Shown: piece after piece, positions 1-8,156 of the stretch
Numbering within the stretch: position 1 is the first letter of the stretch
Layout: each line of letters opens with the position of its first letter
Origin: MVYY01 sp012517575
GTDB taxonomy: Bacteria > Bacteroidota > Bacteroidia > Bacteroidales > Paludibacteraceae
DNA length: 64,000 nucleotides
Reading direction: 5' to 3'
NCBI GenBank assembly: GCA_031629035.1
Contig: JAVLUG010000005.1
Span: 116,794 to 180,793 of the forward strand
Program-made: the position numbers and the translations under genes
The notes under the pieces: generated by a model
The model's input: the letters and a program-made list of their open reading frames with translations, nothing else
Database searches by the model: none
What the model was told of the DNA's origin: nothing

Positions 1-2
1 GA

Positions 3-71
3 ACTGTGGAATTTCAGTTTGAAGATAAAGGTGCAGAAGGTGTATTTTTTCACTTTATCAAATTTCTTTAG
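3..71 (+). CDS. C-terminal end of a truncated gene
   Basis: The reading frame starting at base 3 is open from the window edge to a TAG at 69-71 and encodes 22 residues ending in HFIKFL. Its composition, with acidic and glycine residues followed by an aromatic tail, looks more protein-like than the other two frames. The other frames are a short stop-terminated one and a lysine/arginine-rich one. The family cannot be recognised from so short a piece. Confidence 0.35.
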   Translation, partial: TVEFQFEDKGAEGVFFHFIKFL

Positions 72-160
72 AAGAAAGAAGGTTAATCGTTAGGCCTCGC
101 CGCTCTGATTCATGCTCAGGAAGTGGTAACTAACAATCAATTTTCTGGATGTAAATATAA

Positions 161-207
161 AACTTAATTTTTTAAAATGTAAACAATTAACCAACTTTTT
201 CAACAAT
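161..207. repeat. 47-bp direct repeat, copy 1
   Basis: This copy matches the segment at 564-610 over 47 bases with only two mismatches, in the same orientation. It is A/T-rich with a core of taaccaactttttcaacaat. The second copy runs into the 3' end of the glycosyltransferase gene, so this copy may mark an old duplication or a deleted neighbouring gene end. Confidence 0.75.
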
Positions 208-289
208 TGCTCAAGTAAATTCATATTTCTGGAAACGGTATAAAAGAATTTACTAATCAGCCGCATATGCACTTTTTTGAAAAAACAAG

Positions 290-472
290 TTGTTAAAAGA
301 CATTAGAAATGTAGTGCAAATTCGGAGTATAAAGGTGTTACATATTATAAAGGCAGGAAATCGCATATTTTTTGAAATAGAAATAAAAGGCGACAAAAGC
401 TGGATTATTGCAAATGAATATAGAGGAAGAGAAATTTATTTTCATGGAATTATCGATGGCAATGCAGTATAA
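290..472 (+). CDS. possible 60-residue protein, unknown
   Basis: A 60-codon frame starts at a TTG with an in-frame stop just upstream (278-280). There is no ATG alternative and no clear ribosome-binding site. The predicted chain is alternately hydrophobic and charged, with the stretch EIEIKGDKSWIIANEY looking like beta structure, so it may be a remnant of a real domain. I do not recognise a family. It is followed within 10 bases by a long-stem palindrome at 481-552. It may equally be chance coding in a gene-poor region. Confidence 0.25.
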   Translation: MLKDIRNVVQIRSIKVLHIIKAGNRIFFEIEIKGDKSWIIANEYRGREIYFHGIIDGNAV

Positions 473-480
473 TTTATAAT

Positions 481-552
481 ATTGAAAAACCCATCTGACA
501 TCTGGTTCACGGAACTACAATCCGTGGCAGCATTTCAAACGGGTTTTTCAAT
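481..552. repeat. 72-nt palindromic structure with inner hairpin
   Basis: A perfect 12-bp inverted repeat (attgaaaaaccc at 481-492, gggtttttcaat at 541-552) encloses a second hairpin (cacgga at 508-513, tccgtg at 521-526, 7-nt loop). The folded form would be a long stem with an inner arm. It could be a REP-like or miniature mobile sequence. Its outer stem lacks the short loop usual for an intrinsic terminator. Confidence 0.6.
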
Positions 553-563
553 GACAAATATAC

Positions 564-610
564 AACCTAATTTTTTAAAATTTAAACAATTAACCAACTT
601 TTTCAACAAT
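564..610. repeat. 47-bp direct repeat, copy 2
   Basis: Second copy of the repeat at 161-207. Its last eight bases overlap the 3' end of the glycosyltransferase gene (stop at 603-605), so part of the repeat is coding in this copy and non-coding in the other. Confidence 0.75.
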
Positions 611-1736
611 GTAGATTCTTGGATGAATATTGCTGTATGATTTGCAGCAGATTTTTTTCTTCATTTTCCCAACACAATTCTTCTCGAGCTTTTCCCGTAT
701 TGCTTTTCACCGTTTTATACCGTTCTGCATTTTCAAAAATGTATTCAATGGTGGCTGCAATGTTTTTGGGATCGTGATTTTGCAAAAAATAGCCAATATC
801 GTAACGGTTGATGATTTTTTTTAATTCGGGCAAATCGGAGGCGAGAACGGGGATGCCGGCATGAATGTAGTCAAAGAGTTTATTGGGTAAGGAGAAATGG
901 TAATTCAAATTGGTATCTTTATCGACAGCCAAGCCAAGATCGCTATTGCAGGTATATTGCCTCAACTCTTCAAATGGCATTTTTGTCTTGAAAATAACTT
1001 TATTTTCCAATTGCAATTCCTTTGTCATTTTTTGCAGAGCCGGTAACACATCTCCACTTCCAATAATAAGCAATATACAGTTTTGTAAATATTGCATGGC
1101 TGTGAGAACTTCTTCTGCTCCTCGATCTTTGTTGATGCCTGTTCCCTGAAGAATCAGAATATGTTTGTTTTCAGGCAAATCCAGTTCTTTTCTGGTTTTT
1201 AATCGAGACGGAATATAAGTGGGAGGGATGTTGCGAACAACTTGCAGGTTTTTGTTGTATTTTTTTTTGTAAAGTTCTGCAATTGAATCGTTTACTGTGA
1301 TAATAACTTGAAGTTTAGGAAAGATAAAGTTCTCAATTTTTTGCCAGACAGCCTGAACTTTTGGTCGATGAACCAATTCGGGCGTTTCAGTAAAATATTC
1401 GTGAGTATCGTAAATTATTTTTTTTTTACGAATTTTGGCAGCCAAAAAAGCCGCGGGAAGCGTATCCAAATCATTGGCAAAAATAAGATCGACTTTGGCA
1501 AAAAGTAAATAAAAAAACAGTCTGATATTGTATTCAGCGTAAAATTGAGGCCCTTTGCGAAAACAAAGTTTGAATCTTTTTGTAACATAAGGACGCTGTA
1601 ATGGTAAACTTTCAGGTAACATTCTGCCAACTTCGATGGTGAAAAAACCGCATTTCTGCAAAGTCAGGCAGGTTTTATGTACGCGCTGATCGGTTACCAA
1701 ATCGTTGGTAACACATACAATGGCAATTTTTTGCAT
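603..1736 (-). CDS. GT4-like family glycosyltransferase
   Basis: Predicted cytoplasmic, retaining GT-B glycosyltransferase of 377 residues, normal for GT4-type enzymes that build surface polysaccharide. The N-terminal Rossmann half begins with a hydrophobic strand followed by TNDLVTDQRVHK. The C-terminal nucleotide-sugar domain contains ILQGTGINKDRG and the donor-binding block LPNKLFDYIHAGIPVLASD, in which Asp stands where many members have the first Glu of the EX7E motif. Donor and acceptor cannot be told from sequence. The ATG follows the stop of the polysaccharide-deacetylase gene after a single base, so the two are surely co-transcribed and probably act on the same glycan. Confidence 0.85.
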   Translation of the reverse strand: MQKIAIVCVTNDLVTDQRVHKTCLTLQKCGFFTIEVGRMLPESLPLQRPYVTKRFKLCFRKGPQFYAEYNIRLFFYLLFAKVDLIFANDLDTLPAAFLAAKIRKKKIIYDTHEYFTETPELVHRPKVQAVWQKIENFIFPKLQVIITVNDSIAELYKKKYNKNLQVVRNIPPTYIPSRLKTRKELDLPENKHILILQGTGINKDRGAEEVLTAMQYLQNCILLIIGSGDVLPALQKMTKELQLENKVIFKTKMPFEELRQYTCNSDLGLAVDKDTNLNYHFSLPNKLFDYIHAGIPVLASDLPELKKIINRYDIGYFLQNHDPKNIAATIEYIFENAERYKTVKSNTGKAREELCWENEEKNLLQIIQQYSSKNLHC

Positions 1737-1737
1737 C

Positions 1738-3060
1738 TTACTTTGTTTTCAGAAATTCGAGAATATCCTTATATAATTTTCTATGGTAAGAAGGGGATTT
1801 TTTTTCTACCATAGTATTGTGCCACAGGATTACAAATTCACCGCCATAATTTTCTACGTTGTTGATCAACTGAACGCAATATTCATAAGCATCAAATGCG
1901 TTCATGTTCATATATCGTTTATCACTCAAGGTGCTGTCCATGATGGTAAAAGGATGAAGTATGAGCGGTCTGAGTTGCTGGGTGGCCGGATTAATCCATT
2001 GAACAGGCCGACAAGTTCCCAATCTGAATCCCGCCATATCGGCATAAGCAAGAGTAAAGTCATCCGTTAAACCCGCTTGGATAAGTGCTTCCATATCTTC
2101 CGGTTCCCGCGAACGTAAAAAATGGTGTCGGTTGTATGTAATTTTTGTTTTAGCTACGTGTTCGAGTTTCTTTTTTTCTTCCGCTATCAAATTGGGGTGT
2201 CGCCCCGCTTCGTAACTTGCATGTAATCCAACAATAATATTTTTTCTCTTACAGTAGCGAATGAAATTTTTATAATCGGGGTGTGCGAGGTTGGAGTTGG
2301 GTTTGTCTTCTTTTTTATGACCTCCTCCTGCTTTAATAAATACCACCGTTTTGCAGCGGTCCTCTCCGAGAGCTTCTGTAAGTGATTGATCTATTTTGAA
2401 AAGCCATGGGAAAGTATACCACGGATCGAATCGGATGCCCTTGAAAAATGTTTTTATGGCTCTTCGAGCTTCTGCACGTTTTTTTGGCGATTTTATTCCT
2501 CGAGTTACTGCCCCCATCATTCCTCTGAAGCGTCTGTAATGCGCCAATTGATCGACGTCGTGGGTCAGAAAAATTTTTTTGATTTTTTTCTCTGGTTCTG
2601 GAATTTCTATTCCCAATTCGCGCAACTGTTGACGCAGAAGTTTTCCATATTCTTCCACTAATGGTCGGTCAATGAAGCCGGCTTTATAAGATAGCGATTC
2701 TTTTCCATAAAATCGCCCGTGTACATCACGGCATCCGCGACGCACCATTTCTTCGTAGCGGGAAATAAGGAAATAAGTACTGGCAATTATATCGGCGTGA
2801 AGAATGCGGGTATTTCCTACTTGTTCCAATTTGGGTTCTCCATAAAGCAAGGGAGCGTCGTCCCAAATTTTTAACGGTAAAGAAGGAATAGAATGGATGT
2901 TCCCATAAATTTCCGATTTGAAAAATCCGGAAGGATAAATAACCAATTTGTACCGACCAAATTCTTCTTCCTTATCGGTATATCCAATTTTCTGAACAAT
3001 ATCATCAGATACGTTATCACCCAATAGAAATTTTATAATATATTCAATTATCTCGTTCAT
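1738..3060 (-). CDS. polysaccharide deacetylase family protein
   Basis: About 440 residues. The N-terminal third corresponds to the DUF7033-like region that precedes the NodB-type domain in many Bacteroidota. The catalytic half carries LTHDVDQ (metal-binding Asp/His strand), GLHASYEAG (His-x-Ser motif) and a late HPFTIMD. The family removes acetyl groups from surface sugars, but these Bacteroidota proteins are largely uncharacterised. I chose the ATG at 3060 (MNEIIEY). The frame is open to a TTG at 3102, but those extra 14 residues look like translated leader. The gene lies one base upstream of the glycosyltransferase. Confidence 0.8.
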   Translation of the reverse strand: MNEIIEYIIKFLLGDNVSDDIVQKIGYTDKEEEFGRYKLVIYPSGFFKSEIYGNIHSIPSLPLKIWDDAPLLYGEPKLEQVGNTRILHADIIASTYFLISRYEEMVRRGCRDVHGRFYGKESLSYKAGFIDRPLVEEYGKLLRQQLRELGIEIPEPEKKIKKIFLTHDVDQLAHYRRFRGMMGAVTRGIKSPKKRAEARRAIKTFFKGIRFDPWYTFPWLFKIDQSLTEALGEDRCKTVVFIKAGGGHKKEDKPNSNLAHPDYKNFIRYCKRKNIIVGLHASYEAGRHPNLIAEEKKKLEHVAKTKITYNRHHFLRSREPEDMEALIQAGLTDDFTLAYADMAGFRLGTCRPVQWINPATQQLRPLILHPFTIMDSTLSDKRYMNMNAFDAYEYCVQLINNVENYGGEFVILWHNTMVEKKSPSYHRKLYKDILEFLKTK

Positions 3061-3118
3061 GGAAAAATTATTTTCAAAAAAAATTAATTTACCAAATATC
3101 AAGTTTCTAATAGAAAAA

Positions 3119-4351
3119 CTAATGAAAAAACAAATAGCCGATTAAAATTGCAGCTACTACACCCGCAAAATCAGCTATAAGTCCGCAAATAACGGCATAT
3201 CGAGTATTTTTAATTCCTACCGATCCAAAATACACAGCCAATATGTAAAATGTTGTATCAGTTGAACCCTGAATAATGCACGACAACCGTCCTACGAAAG
3301 AATCGGCGCCATTGAGTTTCATGGCATCAACCATCATGCCGCGTGCTCCACTTCCGCTCAGCGGTTTCATTAAAGCAGTAGGCAGTGCTCCAACAAAATC
3401 GGTATTCAATCCCAGCGATTCGAAGAACCATGTGAAACCCCGAATCATCATATCCATGGCTCCGGCAGCGCGAAACATGCCAATAGCCACCAAAATGGCA
3501 ATTAAATAGGGAATGATTCCTATTGCAACCTGAAATCCGTCTTTTGCTCCTTCAATAAAGGCGTCGTACACGTTTACCTTGTGAATCATTGCTGCCAGAA
3601 TAAAGGAAATAATTATGGAAATCAGAACAAAACTGGCAATGAAATTTGAATACAAAGCAATTTGATTTTGAGTAGCTTTGCCAAAGAAATACAGCATACT
3701 GCCAACAACGATGATTAAACCGGCCAGTGTTCCCAAAACGGTTTTGTCCAAAATGTTGATTTTTTGGTAAGCAGCAACGCTTAAAAAACCGACGAGTGTT
3801 GAAAAGAAAGTGGCGATCAATATAGGAAGAAAAATATCGGAAGGATTGGCTGCACCCAATTGTGCCCTATAAACCATAATGGTTACCGGAATCAATGTCA
3901 ATCCAGAAGTATTCAGCACCAGAAACATAATCATGGGATTGGAAGCAGTATCTTTTACAGGGTTGCTTTCCTGCATTTCCTTCATGGCTTTTAACCCCAA
4001 CGGAGTAGCTGCATTATCGAGTCCCAGCATATTGGCGGCAATATTCATGAACATGCTGCCATAAGCCGGATGATTTTTAGGAAGATCAGGAAAAATTTTT
4101 TCAAAAAAAGGAGCAACTATCTTTGAAAAAGCCCGAATCACGCCGCCTCGTTCTCCAACTTTCATTATCCCGAGCCAAAGTGACAATACACCTGTAAGTC
4201 CCAATGAAATTTCAAAACCAGACTTGGCCGAATCGAAAGTTGAATTGAGCATATCGGAAAAAACCTGAACATTTCCGAATACAAATAATTGTATGCAGGC
4301 GATAACAAAAGCAATCAGAAAAAAAACTATCCAAATGTAATTTAATACCAT
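3119..4351 (-). CDS. SpmA-SpmB-type nucleoside recognition (Gate) membrane protein
   Basis: Polytopic inner-membrane protein of 410 residues that looks like a fusion of the two spore-maturation proteins SpmA and SpmB. Each half has a Gate (nucleoside recognition) domain, and there are roughly nine hydrophobic helices. The conserved block NMLGLDNAATPLGLKAMKEM lies near residue 110, and the second half contains ALMKPLSGSGARGMMVDAMK. In spore formers SpmA/SpmB affect core dehydration. In non-sporulating Bacteroidota the fused form is common and its substrate is unknown. It stands alone, with 16 bases to the deacetylase start region. Confidence 0.8.
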   Translation of the reverse strand: MVLNYIWIVFFLIAFVIACIQLFVFGNVQVFSDMLNSTFDSAKSGFEISLGLTGVLSLWLGIMKVGERGGVIRAFSKIVAPFFEKIFPDLPKNHPAYGSMFMNIAANMLGLDNAATPLGLKAMKEMQESNPVKDTASNPMIMFLVLNTSGLTLIPVTIMVYRAQLGAANPSDIFLPILIATFFSTLVGFLSVAAYQKINILDKTVLGTLAGLIIVVGSMLYFFGKATQNQIALYSNFIASFVLISIIISFILAAMIHKVNVYDAFIEGAKDGFQVAIGIIPYLIAILVAIGMFRAAGAMDMMIRGFTWFFESLGLNTDFVGALPTALMKPLSGSGARGMMVDAMKLNGADSFVGRLSCIIQGSTDTTFYILAVYFGSVGIKNTRYAVICGLIADFAGVVAAILIGYLFFH

Positions 4352-4499
4352 CTTTTAAATTTTTTCAGTGCAAATCCATGAAATAGAATTTTTTTTCAAG
4401 CCGATATTTTGCAAAATTACAAGATTTTTCCGATTTGCACGCTTTTAAATGCAAGGAGTCAGTGTAAAAATGAAAAATCCGATTGTATTTTTAAATTAT

Positions 4500-5690
4500 T
4501 TATTCAATAACCTGCTTTTTAAAGTTTCTCTGATACAAAAACATTAAAACAGCCGAAATCAAAGCCGTAACTGTTCCAAAATAAAACGGAACATGCGAAT
4601 TTACTTTATCATAGAGTATGCCGGCAATAAGGCTGGCTGGAAGTAAAGTGATACCTAATAATGCATTATACAAGCCCAAACCTGTTCCTTTTTTATTCTC
4701 ATCAACAATATCCGAAACAAAAGCTTTCTGTATGCCATCGGTAGCTGCAGAATACACACCATACAAAGCAAAAAGAGCGGCAATGACCATCACATGATTG
4801 GAAGCGCCAAATCCGAAATAAACCAGCGCGTAAATAATATATCCAATGATCAGGATTTTTTCTTTTCCAACTCTATCAGATAAACTGCCTACGGGAATGG
4901 ACAATAATACTGACACCACATTGGTAAGCAGATAGACAAGAGGAATAAAAGCAACTTTGATTCCTATTTCGTTGGCTTTCACCAGCAAAAGAGCATCGGT
5001 CGAATTGCCAAGCGTAAAAATAAATACTATGGCCAGAAAGAAATAAAACTTTTTTGAGAAATCGCCAAAACGAAATTTTTTCAACAAACTCTCCTTGTTT
5101 TTCTTTGCCTCCGTTATACCGAAAATTATCACCAAAATTCCCAATATGGAAGGTATACCGGCCAGCAGGAAAATCAATCGATAATTGTTTTGAAAAGCCG
5201 AAAGCAAAATAAATGCCATGAATGGGCCTAAAATAGCGCCACTGTTGTCCATGGCTTTTTGCAGTCCGAAACTTTTCCCTGTCTCTCCATTTTCTACCGA
5301 ACCGGCTACAATACTGTCGCGTGGCGCTGTGCGAATGCCTTTTCCCACTCTTTCCACAAAACGAAGCACCAGCACCTGAACTGGAGAAATTACCAGCGAA
5401 TACAAAGGAATAATAATTGCTGAAAGTCCATAGCCAATCAACAAAAATGGTTTGTTTTTGCCAATTTTGTCGCTCCAGAATCCGGTAAGCGTTTTAACAA
5501 GAGAAGCTGTGCTTTCTGCAACTCCTTCAATCAAGGACAAACTGGTTTTCGATGCTCCAATGGAAAGCAGAAACATGGGCATGACCGAATAGACCATCTT
5601 TACTGAAGTGTCGGTCAGGAAACTGGTTAATCCGGTAAAAAAAATATTTCGAGGATAGCCAAAAATTCGTTTATTCTTTTTCTGATTCAT
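4500..5690 (-). CDS. MFS transporter
   Basis: Major facilitator superfamily permease of 396 residues with about 12 predicted membrane helices. Between helices 2 and 3 it carries GFWSDKIGKNKP, the MFS signature loop, with a second copy GSLSDRVGKEK in the C-terminal half. The block RFVERVGKGIRTAPRD resembles predicted drug or metabolite exporters of Bacteroidota and Archaea. The substrate is unknown. A TATCTTTG promoter element lies about 50 bases upstream of the ATG, so it is probably a single-gene unit. Confidence 0.8.
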   Translation of the reverse strand: MNQKKNKRIFGYPRNIFFTGLTSFLTDTSVKMVYSVMPMFLLSIGASKTSLSLIEGVAESTASLVKTLTGFWSDKIGKNKPFLLIGYGLSAIIIPLYSLVISPVQVLVLRFVERVGKGIRTAPRDSIVAGSVENGETGKSFGLQKAMDNSGAILGPFMAFILLSAFQNNYRLIFLLAGIPSILGILVIIFGITEAKKNKESLLKKFRFGDFSKKFYFFLAIVFIFTLGNSTDALLLVKANEIGIKVAFIPLVYLLTNVVSVLLSIPVGSLSDRVGKEKILIIGYIIYALVYFGFGASNHVMVIAALFALYGVYSAATDGIQKAFVSDIVDENKKGTGLGLYNALLGITLLPASLIAGILYDKVNSHVPFYFGTVTALISAVLMFLYQRNFKKQVIE

Positions 5691-5740
5691 TTTTTTAATT
5701 TTGTGATAGCAATAATTTATTAAATTTCAGGAAAGATATA

Positions 5741-5748
5741 CAAAGATA
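5741..5748 (-). promoter_or_regulatory. -7 element TATCTTTG for the MFS gene
   Basis: On the minus strand this is an exact match to the Bacteroidota TAnnTTTG element, 51 bases upstream of the MFS start codon. Confidence 0.6.
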
Positions 5749-5935
5749 TAAATTTTCCATACGTTTTGTATTCATTTTTAAGTTGTCGGTTTTTAGCAAT
5801 TTTTTCTCCAATTATCTAATTATGAATCAAGAATTTCTCTGATTGTTGAGTTTTTAAAAGAATTTTGTTTTCTTTGTGTTTTTAAAAATGTTTTCAAATT
5901 CGAGCGCAGGTGCATAGTTATTTTGAAAAAAATAG

Positions 5936-5943
5936 TAACTTTG
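5936..5943 (+). promoter_or_regulatory. -7 element TAACTTTG for the CDP-alcohol transferase gene
   Basis: Exact TAnnTTTG match about 90 bases upstream of the ATG at 6032. The upstream region has no perfectly spaced TTTG box. Confidence 0.6.
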
Positions 5944-6031
5944 CATAATTAGAATAGAGGATAAATACTTTAGTTTTATTTACTAAATCTCAACATTTTC
6001 TTCGTAATCAATAATTTATATTTTTCTATTC

Positions 6032-6721
6032 ATGGATCAAGAAACAAAGAAAGCAGAAAGTTTGATAGCTCAAGGAAGGGTTCGAACCAATATTCTTCAT
6101 AATATTGAGCAAAAATCAATTGCTTATTTGGTGCAAAAAATTCCGGCTTGGATGAGTTCCGATATGCTTACTGCGATAGGCTTTGTAGGGAGTATCATTG
6201 TATTTTTGTCATTTGTACTGGGTGCTTTCATCAGTCGTTATTTTTTGTTGCTGGGTATTTTAGGATTTATGGTTAGTTGGTTTGGCGATTCACTGGACGG
6301 GAGGATAGCTTACTATCGAAATAAACCTCGTAAGTGGTACGGTTTTTCACTTGATATCACTGTTGACTGGCTGGGAATTATTTTAATGGGCGGTGGTTTT
6401 ATCGTTTACGCTCCCTCTTATTGGAAAATCATTGGATTTCTGTTTGTGGTTCTTTATGGTTGGGAAATGCTAACCGCTTTGCTCAGATATAAAGTTACAG
6501 AACAGTATTCCATCGATTCGGGAAGTTTTGGTCCTACAGAAGTCCGAATTCTCATTTCTTTCATGTTAATTCTTGAAGTAATCGTCAAAGATTCCATTTT
6601 ATACACATCATCTTTTGCATGCTTGATCCTGTTGATTATGAATTTTTTGGAAACAGGTAAAATATTAAAATTTGCAGATGAGCGAGATAAAAAAGAAAAA
6701 GAAGGGAAAATTTCTAAATAA
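6032..6721 (+). CDS. CDP-alcohol phosphatidyltransferase family protein
   Basis: Integral membrane protein of 229 residues with about six helices and the CDP-alcohol phosphotransferase signature spread over GDSLDGRIAYY and GFSLDITVD. All four aspartates of the DxxDGxxA...GxxxDxxxD pattern are present. The residue after the conserved Ala is Tyr, where most members have Arg. The family transfers a phosphoalcohol from a CDP donor to make phospholipids or lipid-linked head groups; the acceptor here is unknown. The next gene, a GtrA-like protein, overlaps or abuts it, suggesting a lipid-linked glycan role for both. Confidence 0.8.
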   Translation: MDQETKKAESLIAQGRVRTNILHNIEQKSIAYLVQKIPAWMSSDMLTAIGFVGSIIVFLSFVLGAFISRYFLLLGILGFMVSWFGDSLDGRIAYYRNKPRKWYGFSLDITVDWLGIILMGGGFIVYAPSYWKIIGFLFVVLYGWEMLTALLRYKVTEQYSIDSGSFGPTEVRILISFMLILEVIVKDSILYTSSFACLILLIMNFLETGKILKFADERDKKEKEGKISK

Positions 6722-7199
6722 CTTTATGGAGAGACTTAAAACGTTTACCAAAGCTCAATTTTCCGCCATGACAGGTGGTGCTGTCGATTACATGGTGATG
6801 GTATTTTTTACTGAGTTTTTTCATATTCATTATACCATTTCTATTGCCATTGGTGGAATTGTAGGAGCTGTGGTCAATTTTACATTGAATAAAAGTTGGA
6901 CTTTCAAATCGAAAGAACTTCCCTATAAATCTACAGGAATGCACCAATTGCTCAAGTTTGCTTTGGTGGTTACAAACAGCATTGTTTTAAAATCTTCTTC
7001 TACATATCTGATTACAACGATTTTAAATATCGATTATAAATTTAGCCGAATTATTACCGATTTAATTATCTCCATTGGATTTAATTATAACTTGCAAAAA
7101 CATTGGGTATTCAGAAAAATAAGTATTCCCGAAAACAATATCGGTCTTACAGAAAATAAGTTGCCTGTCGCGGATAACGAATGTAAACTTCCCGATTAA
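6678..7199 (+). CDS. GtrA family membrane protein
   Basis: About 173 residues with four hydrophobic helices and the GtrA pattern: FSAMTGGAVDYMVMVFF in helix 1, IVGAVVNFTLNKSWTF at the end of helix 2, and a C-terminal NLQKHWVF. GtrA proteins are thought to help move lipid-linked sugars such as undecaprenyl-phosphate-glucose across the inner membrane. Two ATG starts are possible: 6678, overlapping the preceding gene by 44 bases and adding a Lys-rich leader, or 6726, four bases after its stop. The second would give a 157-residue protein of more usual length. Co-transcribed with the CDP-alcohol transferase gene. Confidence 0.8.
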   Translation: MSEIKKKKKGKFLNNFMERLKTFTKAQFSAMTGGAVDYMVMVFFTEFFHIHYTISIAIGGIVGAVVNFTLNKSWTFKSKELPYKSTGMHQLLKFALVVTNSIVLKSSSTYLITTILNIDYKFSRIITDLIISIGFNYNLQKHWVFRKISIPENNIGLTENKLPVADNECKLPD

Positions 7200-7246
7200 C
7201 AATCAAATCAATCAATTTCTTTCCTTATATTACATGAACAAGATTG

Positions 7247-7534
7247 ATGGCGAAAAAAAAGATAGTACAACAAATGATTGGGTTGTACTGCAACAAGTGT
7301 CATCATACTTCTTCAGCTTTATGTCCTTCCTGCGCAAAGTTGTCGCAATATGCGGTGAACCGTTTGGAAAAATGTCCTTTTGGAGAAAGAAAAACTTCAT
7401 GTTCTTCCTGCAAAATACATTGCTATGAACCGGAAATGAGAAAACAAATCCGCACAGTAATGCGTTTTTCCGGACCTCGCATGCTTTTTTATCAACCAAT
7501 GTTTTTTTTGAAACATTATTTGCTAAAAAAATAG
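7247..7534 (+). CDS. ygbA: YgbA-like nitric-oxide-associated small protein
   Basis: A 95-residue cysteine-rich protein of the family named 'nitrous oxide-stimulated promoter' (PF11756), typified by E. coli YgbA, whose gene is induced by nitric oxide. Visible landmarks are YCNKCHH and CPSC in the N-terminal half, then CPFGERKTSCSSCKIHCY and a C-terminal MRFSGPRMLFYQP block. The paired cysteines suggest metal binding, but no biochemical role is firmly known. The start is taken as ATG 7247, with a TTG directly before it. It lies downstream of gtrA and converges on the ompH operon, whose terminator overlaps its stop codon. Confidence 0.8.
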   Translation: MAKKKIVQQMIGLYCNKCHHTSSALCPSCAKLSQYAVNRLEKCPFGERKTSCSSCKIHCYEPEMRKQIRTVMRFSGPRMLFYQPMFFLKHYLLKK

Positions 7535-7562
7535 CCTTCAATGAACAGGTCATCAAAGGCTT
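7525..7562 (-). terminator. terminator of the bamA-ompH operon
   Basis: Read on the minus strand, a stem formed by AGCCTT...AAGGCT (arms at 7532-7543 and 7550-7561, two internal mismatches) is followed by a run of seven T. It lies 30 bases past the last ompH stop codon. Confidence 0.6.
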
Positions 7563-7591
7563 AAATGAAAAAACCGGAATAATTTTTTCAC

Positions 7592-8098
7592 TTACTTCAA
7601 TCCTAATTTCTTTTTAACAAGAGCAGTAACATCGTTCGATTTCGGTGATTGATAAACGATTGATTGTGTACTTAAATCGAAAATATAAGTATAATTGTTT
7701 TCAGCTCCCACTTCATTAATTGCTTTTTTTACTTTGTCGATTACGGGAGCAAACAATTCCTGCTGTTTTTTCTGCAAATCGCTACTGGCAGTCTGATTGA
7801 AAGTATTAATGCGCTGTTCGATTTCAACAATTTCACTTTGGCGGGCCTGTTTAATGCTTTCGGGCATAGTGGCCTGTTTGTCCTGAAATTCTTTGATTTT
7901 TGCGTAATATTCTTCCCGCATTTTTACCAATTCATTTTCCCATTGTGTTTGCAAATCACTTAAAGTTTTTTCAATTTCTGCTCTTTCAGGCATTAAAGAA
8001 AGAATTTCTTGCGAATTGATATGTCCTAATTTAACTTCCTGACCCATTAAGCTGATAGGGAAGATACATAATAATAAAAAGGCAATTTTCTTAAACAT
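7592..8098 (-). CDS. OmpH/Skp family periplasmic chaperone (second copy)
   Basis: Secreted coiled-coil protein of 168 residues. The signal peptide is MFKKIAFLLLCIFPISLMGQ, followed by KLGHINSQEIL (the OmpH N-terminal strand), a charged helical region of about 80 residues and a C-terminal FDLSTQSIVYQSPKSNDV strand. Skp/OmpH chaperones hold unfolded outer-membrane proteins in the periplasm for BamA. The start is the ATG at 8098; the frame is open further upstream but would lack a signal peptide. Last gene of the DUF6089-uppS-bamA-ompH-ompH operon, 58 bases after the first ompH copy. Confidence 0.9.
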   Translation of the reverse strand: MFKKIAFLLLCIFPISLMGQEVKLGHINSQEILSLMPERAEIEKTLSDLQTQWENELVKMREEYYAKIKEFQDKQATMPESIKQARQSEIVEIEQRINTFNQTASSDLQKKQQELFAPVIDKVKKAINEVGAENNYTYIFDLSTQSIVYQSPKSNDVTALVKKKLGLK

Positions 8099-8156
8099 GA
8101 CAATTTTTTTGAAGTTAATGAATACAAATTTAAAAATAGAATGCAAATATATTAAA

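Larger units (their letters stand above)
1..602. other. gene-poor left edge with repeats
   Basis: The left edge has no convincing complete gene. It holds the last codons of a truncated plus-strand gene, a doubtful 60-codon open frame, two copies of a 47-bp direct repeat and a palindromic 72-nt structure. Each is listed separately. Open frames on the minus strand here have poor protein character and were left out. Confidence 0.6.
5691..6031. other. divergent intergenic region
   Basis: This gap of about 340 bases separates two divergent genes. It holds a minus-strand promoter element near the MFS start and a plus-strand element near 5936. Nothing else was seen: no riboswitch-like structure and no open frame with protein character. 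Confidence 0.6.

Noticed and set aside
7230..7556. 108-codon minus-strand and 64-codon plus-strand frames near 7230-7556
   Set aside because: They overlap ygbA, whose cysteine motifs clearly mark the true frame.
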